Source: Verrucomicrobiota bacterium (GTDB lineage: Bacteria; Verrucomicrobiota; Verrucomicrobiia; Limisphaerales; J093). Taken from it: 64,000 bases of DNA. A program made the position numbers and the translations under genes. The notes beneath the pieces are model-generated. The model ran no database searches, was not told where the DNA came from, and saw nothing but the letters and a program-made list of their open reading frames with translations. Every line of letters begins with the position of its first letter. Position 1 is the first letter of the stretch. The stretch is taken from assembly GCA_027493615.1 (NCBI GenBank), contig JAOSKK010000005.1, positions 186,001 to 250,000 of the forward strand. The letters run 5' to 3'. Below are positions 7,682 to 16,987 of the stretch, piece after piece.

Positions 7682-10600
7682 TCAGGACGCGCCGTTGCCA
7701 TTGGCGGCGCGCTTTTCCCAACGGCGCTGCGGTTTGGGCGGGAGGGTGAGGTCGACCTGGGCGTAGTAGGTGCCGGGGCCGAGGAGGGCTTCAAGGTCGT
7801 TCTGGAGGCGTAATGAAGGCAGCACGAAGAAGTCTTCGTGGGCTTCAATGAACACCAGTTCGCCCTGCGGCTGGGCGAGGCAGAGCAGCAGCGGCGTCTT
7901 GCCGCGGTGCTGGGTGACCAGGGCGCGGACCGCGTCCAGTTTCGGGACCAGTTCGACTGTCGGGACGCGGACATGGACCTGCTTGGTGAAGCGACGCGGC
8001 GCCTCCTCCAGAGGCAGCATGTCGACCGGGAAAAGCTTGGGACGGTCGTCGCCCAGGTTAACCTCGCCGGTGACGAGCAGGACGGCCTTGGGCTGGAGCA
8101 GATCGCGGAACTTGTCGAAGTTCTCGTTGAGGCAGAGGAGTTGGACGGTGCCGTCCTGGTCCTCGAGGGTGGCGAGGGCATAAGGTTTTTGGGTCTTCTT
8201 CGAGAGGCCCTGCTGGACGCCGGTGATCAAGCCGCCGATGCGGGTAATGCTGAAGCGGGGAAGTTGCGCAAGTTGGGCGGTGGTCGCGAGGGCGTAACGC
8301 TGAAGCAGCGGGAGAAAGGGCGTGAGCGGGTGGCCGGTGACGTAGAAACCGAGGAGCTCTTTCTCGGCGGCGAGCCGCTCCGCCGCCGGCCACTCGGGCT
8401 GCCGGCTGATCGACTCGAGGGGCGCGTCGGCCGGCGTCTCGAGCAGGCCGAAGAGCGAGGTCTGGCCGCGGGCACGGTCCTGGGCGCTGCGCGCGGCGCG
8501 GGTGAGGGTGTGATCCACGGCGTGCCAGAGGGTCGCACGGTTCTCGCCCAGGCTGTCGCAGGCGCCAGACTTGATAAGGGCCTCGAGGACCTTGCGGTTG
8601 ACGGCGCGCGTGTCCACGCGCTCACAGAGATCCGCCAGGGAGGTGAACGGACCGCCGCGCGGCGGGCTTCGAGGAGGGATTCAACGGCGGCCTCGCCGAT
8701 GCCTTTGATGGCGGCCAGCCCGAATCGAATGGCGCCCGCGGGCGGTGCCGACGAAGGAGCGGAAGGTGCAGGCTGGAAGCCCGCACCACCGGGAGATGTG
8801 GCAGGCGGGGAAGATGCACCACCGGGGGGCGCGGGAGGCTGCGGGCGGACAGCATCGGCGGCAGGAGCGAAGAAGACGTCGCTTTCGTTGACGTCCGGAG
8901 GGAGGACTTGGAGGCCGAGTTCGCGGGCCTCGGCGATGTAGAGCCCCAGCTTCTCCGTGTCCGCCATGTCGTTGGTCATCATGGCGCAGAGGAACTCGAC
9001 CGGGTAGTTGGCCTTGAGGTAGGCGGTCTGGTAGGCGACGAAGGCGTAGGCGGCGGCATGGGACTTGTTGAAGCCGTAGCCGGCGAACTTCTCGAGGAGA
9101 TCGAAAATGGCATTGGCCTTGTCCACCGGGATCTGGTTCACATCGGCACAACCACGGACGAAGACGGCCCGTTGGGTGGCCATTTCGTCCTTGTTCTTCT
9201 TGCCCATGGCCCGGCGGAGAAGGTCGGCGCCACCGAGGGTGTAGCCGGCGAGGACCTGGGCGGCCTGCATCACCTGTTCCTGGTAGACCATGATGCCGTA
9301 GGTCTCACGGGCGATGGGCTCGAGCAGCGGGTGAGGATACTCGATGCGGACTTCGCCATGACGACGGCGGAGAAACTCGGGGATGAGATCCATCGGGCCG
9401 GGCCGGTAGAGGGCGATGAGGGCCGTGATGTGTTCGATGGAACCGATCTGGAACTTGCGGCAGAGATCGCGCATGCCGCCGGATTCCAGTTGGAAGACCC
9501 CCAAGGTGCGGGCGCTGTTGAGCAGGGCGTAGGTCTTGGGGTCGTCGAGGGGAGTCGTTCGATGGGCAGTTCGACGCCCTGGGTGCGGCGGATGAGATCG
9601 CAGGCGTTGCGGATGACGGTGAGGGTCTTGAGCCCGAGGAAGTCCATTTTCAGCAGGCCGAGGTCACCGACCGGGCCCATGGCGTATTGGGTGACGATGG
9701 CGCCGTCCTCGTCGGCCTTGAGCGGCAGGACATTGACGAGCGGTTCGGGGCCGATGACCACGCCCGCGGCGTGGACCGACGCGTTGCGGGCGACGTCTTC
9801 CAGGACCTCCGCGATGTCGATCAACTCGCGGGTGGCTTCCTCCGACTCGTAGGCCTGCTGGAGCTCGGGGCACCTTGGCGCGGGCCTCGGTGAGGGTGAT
9901 GCCGAGGTCCGCAGGGATGAGCTTGGCCAGGCGGTCGCAGTCCCCGTAACTGAAGCCCAAGGCGCGTCCCACATCCCGGATGGCAGACTTGGCCCCCAGC
10001 GTGCCGAACGTGATGATCTGGGCCACGCTCTCCCGCCCATACTTCTGCCGGACGTACTCGATGACCTCGGCGCGGCGGTCGTCGGCGAAGTCGATGTCGA
10101 TGTCCGGTGGGTTGACGCGCTCGGGGTTGAGGAAGCGCTCGAAGAGCAGACCGTACCGGAGGGGGTCCACGTTCGAGATCTCGAGCAGATACGCGACAAG
10201 CGAACCAGCCGCCGATCCGCGGGCCACACACGTGATGCCCTTGGTACGCCCGAACCGGACGAAGTCGCCGACGATGAGGAAGTAGGAGACAAACCCGGTC
10301 TTCTCAATGACGGCCAGTTCCGTGTCGAGACGCTGCAGCACGACCTGGACGGCCGCGTTGGCCTGGTCGGGAGCGGGAACCGCCGGCCTCGTCGGCTCCG
10401 ACGGCGGCCCTGCGGACGCCGGTTCCGGTTCGACGTACGTGGGGAGCCGGCGCGGATCGTCGAGACGCTCGCAGACGAAGCGCCGGTCCTCGACCCGGGT
10501 GTGGAGGCCGTAGCGGCGGTCGAGTCCCTCGGCCAGCCATTGGCGGAGGAAGGCTTCCCGGGTGCGGCCTGGCGGGGGCTCGAAGACCGGGTAATGCAGC

Positions 10601-11449
10601 TTGCCGAAAGTGATCTCGACCTGGCAGCGCTCGGCGACCGCGACGGTGTTACGGACGGCCTCCGGCACCTCGGTGAAGAGGGTGGCCATTTCCGCGGCCG
10701 AGCGGAGGTAGAACTGGTCGGCGGCGTAGCGGGGTTTCGGATCGTCGCGGGTGATCTGACGGCCGATGCAGACGAGGCAGTCGTGGGCGGTGGAGTGTTC
10801 GCGTTCGAGGTAGTGGACATCGTTGGTAGCGACGAGCTGGAGGCCGAACTCGCGCGCCCAGGGGATAAGGTGGCGGTTGACGACGGCCTGTTCGGCGATG
10901 CCATGGTCCTGGAGCTCCAGGAAGAAGTGGTCGGGACCGAGGGTCTGCTTGTACCAATCGATGGTGTCGCGCGCCTGTTTGAGTTGTTCGTCGGCAATCA
11001 GGCTGGGAATTTCGCTGGCCAGGCAACCCGAGAGCGCGATGAGCCCCTCGCGGTGCGCGGCCAGGAGCTCCTTGTCGATGCGGGGCTTGTAGTAGTAACC
11101 CTCGAGGTGGGCGGCCGTGACCAGCTTGATCAGGTTCTTGTAGCCGGTGGCGTTCTCGGCGAGCAGGACGAGGTGGTGGTACGCGTCCCGACCGCCGCTG
11201 AGGGTGCGTTTCTCGAGGCGACTGCCGGGAGCGACATAGACTTCGCAGCCGATGATGGGCTTGAGTCCGGCGCGACGCGCGGCCTGGTAGAAGTCGATGG
11301 CACCGTAAAGGACGCCGTGGTCGGTAAGGGCCAGCGCGCCGAAACCGAGGCTGGCGGCGCGTTGGGTGAGACGGTCCACACGGCAGGCGGCGTCGAGCAG
11401 GGAGTACTCGGAATGAACGTGCAAGTGGACGAACTCGGCGCGCGACATG
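7682..11449 (-). CDS. dnaE: DNA polymerase III alpha subunit, with three frame breaks
   Basis: The replicative polymerase subunit, about 1250 residues, reads on the minus strand from an ATG at 11449. The N-terminal PHP domain has FVHLHVHSEYSLLDAACRVD. The palm carries the catalytic aspartates in PPDIDIDFADDRR. The fingers and HhH part include GVFQLESGGMRDLCRKF and IRFGLAAIKGIGEAAVESLL, and a C-terminal OB fold begins ITRIGGLITGVQQGLSKKTQ. The frame changes near 9868 (GGGG), 9551 (GGGG) and 8655 (GCGGCGG). Since dnaE is essential and the protein is continuous across each site, these are probably consensus errors. About 45 extra proline- and alanine-rich residues separate VNESDVFFAPA from IRFGLAAIKGIG, at about 8720-8870; a family C repeat lies inside this insertion. 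The gene is monocistronic and ends opposite the kinase gene. Confidence 0.93.
8764..8790. repeat. Module C repeat inside the dnaE coding sequence
   Basis: The bases GTGCAGGCTGGAAGCCCGCA are an exact-style copy of the module C inverted repeat found in intergenic gaps (for example 1811-1838 and 15153-15180). Here it is read in frame as GAGFQPAP within a proline-rich insertion of DnaE. The insertion sits between conserved polymerase blocks that are normally nearly adjacent, so the repeat appears to have been accommodated as a surface loop. Confidence 0.8.
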
Positions 11450-11547
11450 GGGGCGATTATCGCCGGCGCCGGAGTCGGGGCAAGAGCCGGGTGCAGACTG
11501 GACGGTGGTGGGGCGCGCTGGTCTAATCCCCACGGTTGGCACAAACG

Positions 11548-12689
11548 ATGCATCCGTCCGCGCGGCCCGAGCCGAAGGTGGAGATCAGCCGCCCGACGGC
11601 GGACGCGGTGCAGGTGTGTCTGGCAGGGGACTGGCGCCGGGCGGGGGTCCCCTCCCTGGCGGAGGCAGAGGCGTTGCTGCAGGGGGCCGGCCGGCCCCGG
11701 GTGATCGAGTTCGACACGCGGGAACTGCGCGCCTGGGACAGCGGGCTGCTGGCCTTTGTGGCGCGATGCGAGGAGCTGGGAAGGGAACACGGCGTTGAGG
11801 TACGCGTCGAGACCCTCCCGGAAGGGCTGCAGCGGCTCTTGCGGCTGGCGCGGGCCGTGCCGGAAGCGCGTGAGGCGCGGCGCGGACCGCGGCAGCCAGG
11901 TCTGGTGGCGCGGGTGGGGGAAGCGGCGCAGGCGACCGGAGACTTCGTGCTGGACTTCGCCGCGTTTCTCGGGGAGAGCCTGCAGTCGCTGGGGAGACTC
12001 TTGCGGGGGCGTTCGGCGATGCGCTGGACGGATGCCTTGCACGTGATGCAGGCGACGGGACCTCAGGCGCTCGGGATCGTGGCGCTGATCAATTTCCTGG
12101 TGGGCCTGATCCTGGCCTTTGTCGGGGCGGTGCAACTGACACGGTTTGGCGCGACGATGTACGTGGCGGATCTGGTGGCGGTGGCCACGGTGCGGGAGAT
12201 GGGTTGCCTGATGACGGCCATCATCTTGTGCGGCCGCACGGGGGCGGCCTTTGCGGCGCAGTTGGGAACGATGCGGGTCAACGAGGAGGTGGATGCCCTG
12301 AAACGTTCGGGTTTCCGCCGGTGGACTTTCTGGTGCTGCCCCGTCTGCTGGGGCTGGGCCTGATGATGCCGCTCTTGTGTGTGTTTGCGGACTTGATCGC
12401 CATCGGCGGCGGATTCGTGGTGGCCACCGGGCTGTTGGATCTGTCGAGTCTGGACTATATGCAACGGACGTTGGCGGCGATCACCCTGGAGAGCTTCCTG
12501 CTGGGTGTGTTCAAAGGGGGGTGTTTGGGCTGCTGGTGGCGCTGGTGGGGGTGCTGGCGAGGGCTGCGCTGCGGCAATACCGCGGCGGCGGTGGGCCAGG
12601 CTACAACGTCGGCGGTCGTGATCGGGATCACGGGAATCATCGCGACGGACGGGGTGTTCGCGGTGGTGACCAAGGTGCTGGAGATCTGA
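11548..12689 (+). CDS. mlaE: MlaE-type lipid ABC transporter permease with N-terminal STAS domain, frame breaks
   Basis: Residues about 10-95 look like a STAS (MlaB-like) domain: VEISRPTADAVQVCLAGDWR then FDTRELRAWDSGLLAFVARC. Residues from about 150 on are the MlaE permease, with five hydrophobic segments and signature stretches such as LINFLVGLILAFVGAVQLTR, VREMGCLMTAIILCGRTGAA and ATTSAVVIGITGIIATDGVF. MlaE forms the inner-membrane channel that moves phospholipids between the two membranes. The frame shifts near 12310 and again between about 12515 and 12565, all in G-rich stretches. The ATG at 11548 is preferred over a TTG 12 bp upstream. The ATPase gene starts 1 bp after the stop. Fusion of the STAS regulator to the permease replaces a separate mlaB gene. 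Confidence 0.87.
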
Positions 12690-12690
12690 C

Positions 12691-13451
12691 ATGGCCCTGG
12701 CCGCTGCCCCCAGCAAGATCGAGATCCGCGGCCTGACCATGGCCTACGGCGACTTCGTCTTGATGCGCGACATCGACGTGCGGATCCGCCAGGGCGAGGT
12801 GTTTGTCATCATGGGCGGGTCCGGCTGCGGCAAGAGCACGTTGCTCAAGCACATGATCGGTTTGAAGGCGCCGGCGGCGGGCGCGGTTTACTACGACGGG
12901 CAGAGCTACTGGGACGCGGACGAGGCGGGCCGGCTGGCGTTGCGGCGGCGGCTCGGCGTGATGTTCCAGCAAGGCGCGCTGTGGAGCTCGCTGACGCTGG
13001 CGGAGAACGTGGCGCTGCCCCTCGAGGCCTTCAGCGGGCTGGGACCGACGGACATCCGCGAACTGGCGCGCGTGAAACTGGCGCTGGTCGGGCTGCGGGG
13101 CTTTGAGGATTATCTGCCAGCCGAGATTTCGGGCGGGATGCGCAAGCGGGCGGCGCTGGCGCGGGCGCTGGCGCTGGACCCGGAAATCCTGCTGTTTGAC
13201 GAGCCCTCGGCCGGCCTGGATCCGGTGAGTGCGCGGCGACTGGACGATTTGCTGCTCGAGTTGCGCGACAGTCTGGGCGCCACCCTGGTGGTCGTGAGTC
13301 ACGAACTGGCCAGCATCTTTGCCATTGCGGACCACGCGATCTTCCTGGATCCGGAGACGCGCCGGGTGCGGGCGGAAGGAACCCGCGGGACTTGGTGCGG
13401 GAGAGCGAAGATCCGCGGGTGCGGGAGTTCCTGACACGCGGCGCGGGGTGA
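12691..13451 (+). CDS. mlaF: MlaF-type ABC transporter ATPase
   Basis: An ABC ATPase of about 253 residues with Walker A GGSGCGKSTLLKH, Q-loop MFQQGALWSS, signature ISGGMRKRAALARALA, Walker B ILLFDEPSAGLDP and H-loop VVSHEL. The GGMRKR form of the signature is characteristic of MlaF/Ttg2A rather than of importers. A frame break near 13383 alters the C-terminus. Restoring it gives NPRDLVRESEDPRVREFLTR and a TGA at 13449-13451, matching the usual MlaF end. It drives lipid transport together with the permease upstream and the MCE protein downstream. Confidence 0.9.
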
Positions 13452-13466
13452 GGGTCAATCGCGGGT

Positions 13467-14452
13467 ATGAGCCAGAAAACAAATCCGACAGTGGTGGGCG
13501 TGTTCGTCCTGGCGGGGCTGGGATTGGGCCTGGCCGGCCTCCTGCTTTTCAGTTCCTTCTCGTGGTTCCACCAGCCGCTCCGCTTCATCCTGTACTTCGA
13601 ATCGTCCGTGAAGGGCCTGGCCCCGGGGGGCGGTGGCGATCGCGGGGGGTGAAGGTGGGTCGGGTGTCCCAGGTGATGCTGCGCTACAACCAGAGCGAGA
13701 CCGACACGCATCTGCCGGTGATCATCGAGGTGGATGGCCGCGTGCTGCGCCGGCTCTCGGAGCCGCCGCTGCAACTGGACAATCCGGGGGCGTTGAAGCG
13801 GTTGGTGGAACGGGGATTCCGGGGGCGGTTGCAGGCGGAAAGCCTGGTGACCGGCGTGCTCTTTGTGGAACTGGCCATCCAGCCCAACGCGCCCTCACCG
13901 GTGTATCATCAGGTGCAGGCGCGGTACCTGGAGATCCCGACCGCGCCCAACGAGATTCAGATGCTGCTCGAGAACCTGGCGAACCTGGATTTCCAGCGGG
14001 TGTTTTCCCGGCTGGACGCGGTGCTGGTCGTGCTCAACCAGCGGTTGGGCGAGTTCAACGCCGCGGAGATCAGCGCGGGTCTGACCAACGTCCTGGGCCG
14101 CCTGAACGAGGTGGTGGCCTCGCCGGATCTGCTGGGCTCGCTCGCTTCCGCCCGGCGCGCTCTGGACGAAGTGCAGGCGTTGTCCGAGAAGCTGCGCGGG
14201 CAGGTGGACCCGCTGGCGGCCCAGGCCCGGAGCGCCCTGGAGGCGACGACGCTGGCGCTGGCGGATGTGCGGCGCACCAGCGAGACGTTGCGCGGGACGC
14301 TGGCGCCGCAATCCCGGCTTAACAGTGAACTGACGGAGTCGCTGGCGGACCTGCGCCAGGCCGCGCGCGCGATTGCCGATCTGGCCGACTACCTCAACCG
14401 CAATCCCAACGCCCTGTTGTCCGGGCGTCAACGTGCTGGATCACGCCGATGA
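13467..14452 (+). CDS. mlaD: MlaD/MCE-family lipid-binding protein, one frame break
   Basis: The start MSQKTNPTVVGVFVLAGLGL anchors the protein by one membrane helix. The MCE domain follows with FILYFESSVKGLAPG and VKVGRVSQVMLRYNQSETDT. The frame changes in the GGGGGG runs near 13627-13650, where repair would give the family motif GAPVAIRGVKVG. The C-terminal half is a long, mostly helical region (about 220-320: NLDFQRVFSRLDAVLVVLNQ and LRGQVDPLAAQARSALEATT), expected to assemble into the needle or tunnel that crosses the periplasm in PqiB/MlaD-like proteins. It ends RNPNALLSGR, typical of this class. Its stop overlaps the next start (ATGA). Confidence 0.9.
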
Positions 14453-15081
14453 ACTGTCGAGGGTTCCTTGCTCTGCTGACCGCGCTTGCCTTGGGGAGCG
14501 GTTGTCTGAACCTCAAGCCCACCGCCGACATCACGCGACACTTCCTGTTGTCGGTGCCACCCGATCTCGAACCGCTGCCGGGGACGCCAGTGAAAGACCT
14601 CGCGGTGGGGGTGATGCCCCTGCTGCTGCCCTCCTACCTCGACAGCCCGTGGCTGGCGATCCGGGAGAACGAGAATGAGATCCGGTACGCGATGTCCGAC
14701 CGGTGGGGGGAGCGGCTCGAGAAGGGGGTCCGGCGCGTGCTCGCCACCAGCCTCGGCCAATTCCTCGGCACCGAACGCGTGGCCGCGGAAGCCTGGCGCA
14801 CCACCGCCGTGGATTTCGAACTGAGCGTGAGCCTGCGCCGTTGCGACCTGTATGCCGATGGCCGCGTCTGGGTCGAGGGCCGATGGCAGCTCCTGGAGAC
14901 CGCCACCGCCAACGTCGTGTGCCGCGACCAGCACCGCGTGCAGCACCGCGGGCCTTCCCCCGATACCGACCCGGCCGGCGCCGCGGCGGCCTTGAGCGGG
15001 GCGCTCGCGGAGTTCAGCCGGGAGATCGCACGCTCGGTGTTGACCGCCGCCCAACGGGACGCTCCCGCGGCCGCGCGTTGA
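14449..15081 (+). CDS. PqiC-like auxiliary lipoprotein of the MCE transporter
   Basis: A 210-residue protein whose signal sequence ends in a lipobox (ALGSGC, Cys at residue 19), so it should be an outer-membrane lipoprotein. The body has the ABC-type transport auxiliary (DUF330/PqiC) pattern: RHFLLSVPP, VGVMPLLLPSYLDSPWLAIR, ENEIRYAMSDRWGERLEKGV and RVLATSLGQFL. PqiC-type proteins dock the MCE needle at the outer membrane. It overlaps mlaD by 4 bp and closes the four-gene operon. Confidence 0.88.
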   Translation: MNCRGFLALLTALALGSGCLNLKPTADITRHFLLSVPPDLEPLPGTPVKDLAVGVMPLLLPSYLDSPWLAIRENENEIRYAMSDRWGERLEKGVRRVLATSLGQFLGTERVAAEAWRTTAVDFELSVSLRRCDLYADGRVWVEGRWQLLETATANVVCRDQHRVQHRGPSPDTDPAGAAAALSGALAEFSREIARSVLTAAQRDAPAAAR

Positions 15082-15109
15082 AACCCCGCCTCTCCCCCTG
15101 GGGGCGAAC

Positions 15110-15262
15110 CACCGGTTCCTTTGTGGACGGCTCAGGGGCCGTGAACCGCGGAGGGTGCAGGCTGCAAGCCCGCACCACAGGTTCAGGGAGCGCCTCCCTC
15201 AGCCCAATCCCTGATGTTCGTCATCGGCGGAGAATCCAAGACGGGGCGGACAGAACGCGCCG
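15110..15262. repeat. Composite repeat in reverse orientation: E, C, L and half of B
   Basis: Read on the minus strand this is half of palindrome B (15201-15260), then L, then module C (15153-15180), then module E containing CCGCGGTTCACGGCCCCTGA. It matches the module order at 35491-35665. The outer half of B is missing. No gene is seen between pqiC and xylB. Confidence 0.8.
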
Positions 15263-15345
15263 CCCTGCGCCCGCCCATTTCCCGTTGGACTTGGCCGCGC
15301 CGGCTGACCATGCTCGCGCCACCGTAACGACAAGCTCCAAACCTC

Positions 15346-16879
15346 ATGAGAACCCTGGTTATCGGCATCGACAGCGGCACGCAGTCCACCAAGGCCCTCG
15401 TCCTGGATGTGACCAAGAAGCACGTGGTGGGGTCGGCCTCGGTCGCCTACGGGCTCCTCCCCAACCTCCCGCCGGGCGCGAAGGAACAGCATCCCCACAC
15501 CTGGCGTGATGCCACGGCGAAGGCCATCCGGGCCGCCCTCAAGCAGGCGAAGGCCACCGCCGGCGAGGTCAAGGCCATCGGGGTCAGCGGCCAGCAACAC
15601 GGCTTCGTGCCCCTCGACAAGGCCGGCCAGGTCATCCGCCCCGCCAAGCTCTGGTGTGACACCGCCACGGCCGCCGAATGCGAGGGAAATCACCGAACGC
15701 CTCGGCGGGGTGCGCCCCACGATCAAGGTGCTCGGCAACGCCGTCCTTCCCGGGTTCACCGCTTCCAAGATTCTCTGGCTCCGGAAACACGAGCCCCAAA
15801 ACTACGCCAAGCTCGCCACCGTCCTGCTCCCCCATGATTACCTCAACTGGTGGCTCACCGGTCGCGCCGTGATGGAGTACGGCGACGCCAGCGGCACCGC
15901 CCTGCTCGACGTCCGTTCCCGCAAGTGGAGCGCCCCCGTGCTCAAGGCCATCGATCCCGACCTGGCCGAGAAACTGCCGCCCCTCATCCCGAGCGACCAG
16001 CCGGTGGGCACGCTCCAACCGGCCACGGCCAAGGCCCTCGGCTTGAATCCGGATGTGCTCGTGAGCGCCGGCGGTGGCGACAACATGATGGGCGCCATCG
16101 GCACGGGCAACACCCGACCCGGCGTGGTTACCGCCAGCTTCGGCACCAGCGGCACCATCTATGCCTGCGCCGACGAGCCCGTCGTGGACCCGCTCGGCGA
16201 AATCGCCGCGTTCTGCGATTCGACCAACCGGTGGCTGCCCCTGCTCTGCACCATGAACGTGACCGTCGCCACCGAGATGGTGCGCAACGATTTCGAGCTC
16301 ACCCACGCCGCCTTCGAGAAGGCCGCGGCCAAGGCCCCGCCGGGCGCCGCCGGGTTGGTGTTGCTCCCCTACCTCGAAGGCGAACGCACCCCCAACGTCC
16401 CCGACGGCACCGGCGTGTTCTTCGGCGTCCGCCCCGCCACCTTCCAGGCCGCTCACTTCGCGCGGGCCGCGATGGAGGGTGTGACCCTTGGCATGAACTA
16501 CGGGCTGCGCCGGCTCGCCGACCTCGGGGTCAAGGCCACGCAAATCCGCGCCACCGGCGGCGGGGCAAAGTCGAAGTTCTGGCGGCAGCTCATGGCCGAC
16601 ATCTTCCAGGCCGAAGTCGTGACCCTCAAGGTGGGCGAGGGCGCCGCGTTTGGCGCTGCCCTTCAAGCCCTGTGGTGTTGGCGCCGTCAGCTCGGGCAGG
16701 CGCTCCGCATCGAGGATGTCACCGACGCCTTCGTGACGCTGAACCCGTCGGAGACCACCGAACCGAACCCGGCCAACACGGCTCTCTATGCGGAGTTGCA
16801 GGCGTTGCAGGACGAGCTTTCCAAGGCGCTCCGCCCGGCGTTCCGGCGGCATCGAGCCCTGGTCACGCGCCCGGGCTGA
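15346..16879 (+). CDS. xylB: Xylulokinase (FGGY family), one frame break
   Basis: FGGY carbohydrate kinase of about 510 residues that phosphorylates D-xylulose to xylulose 5-phosphate in xylose catabolism. The N-terminal lobe has IGIDSGTQSTKALVLD (phosphate 1 loop) and IGVSGQQHGFVPLD. The middle has YGDASGTALLDVRSRKW, and the second lobe ASFGTSGTIYA and RATGGGAKSKFWRQLMADIF, all fitting XylB. The frame breaks near 15686 at GAGGGAAAT; removing one G restores CEEITERLGGVRP. No xylose isomerase or transporter gene is nearby. A related pentulose or hexulose substrate cannot be excluded. Confidence 0.88.
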
Positions 16880-16987
16880 GTGACCGCCCCGCAGGCGGAG
16901 GCGGCCGGGCCGGTTCAGCGGTCGTGGTCCACCCGCGGGGTCGTCCGTGAGCGCCTTCTCCGGGTTCCCAGCAAACGGAACTCCCGC

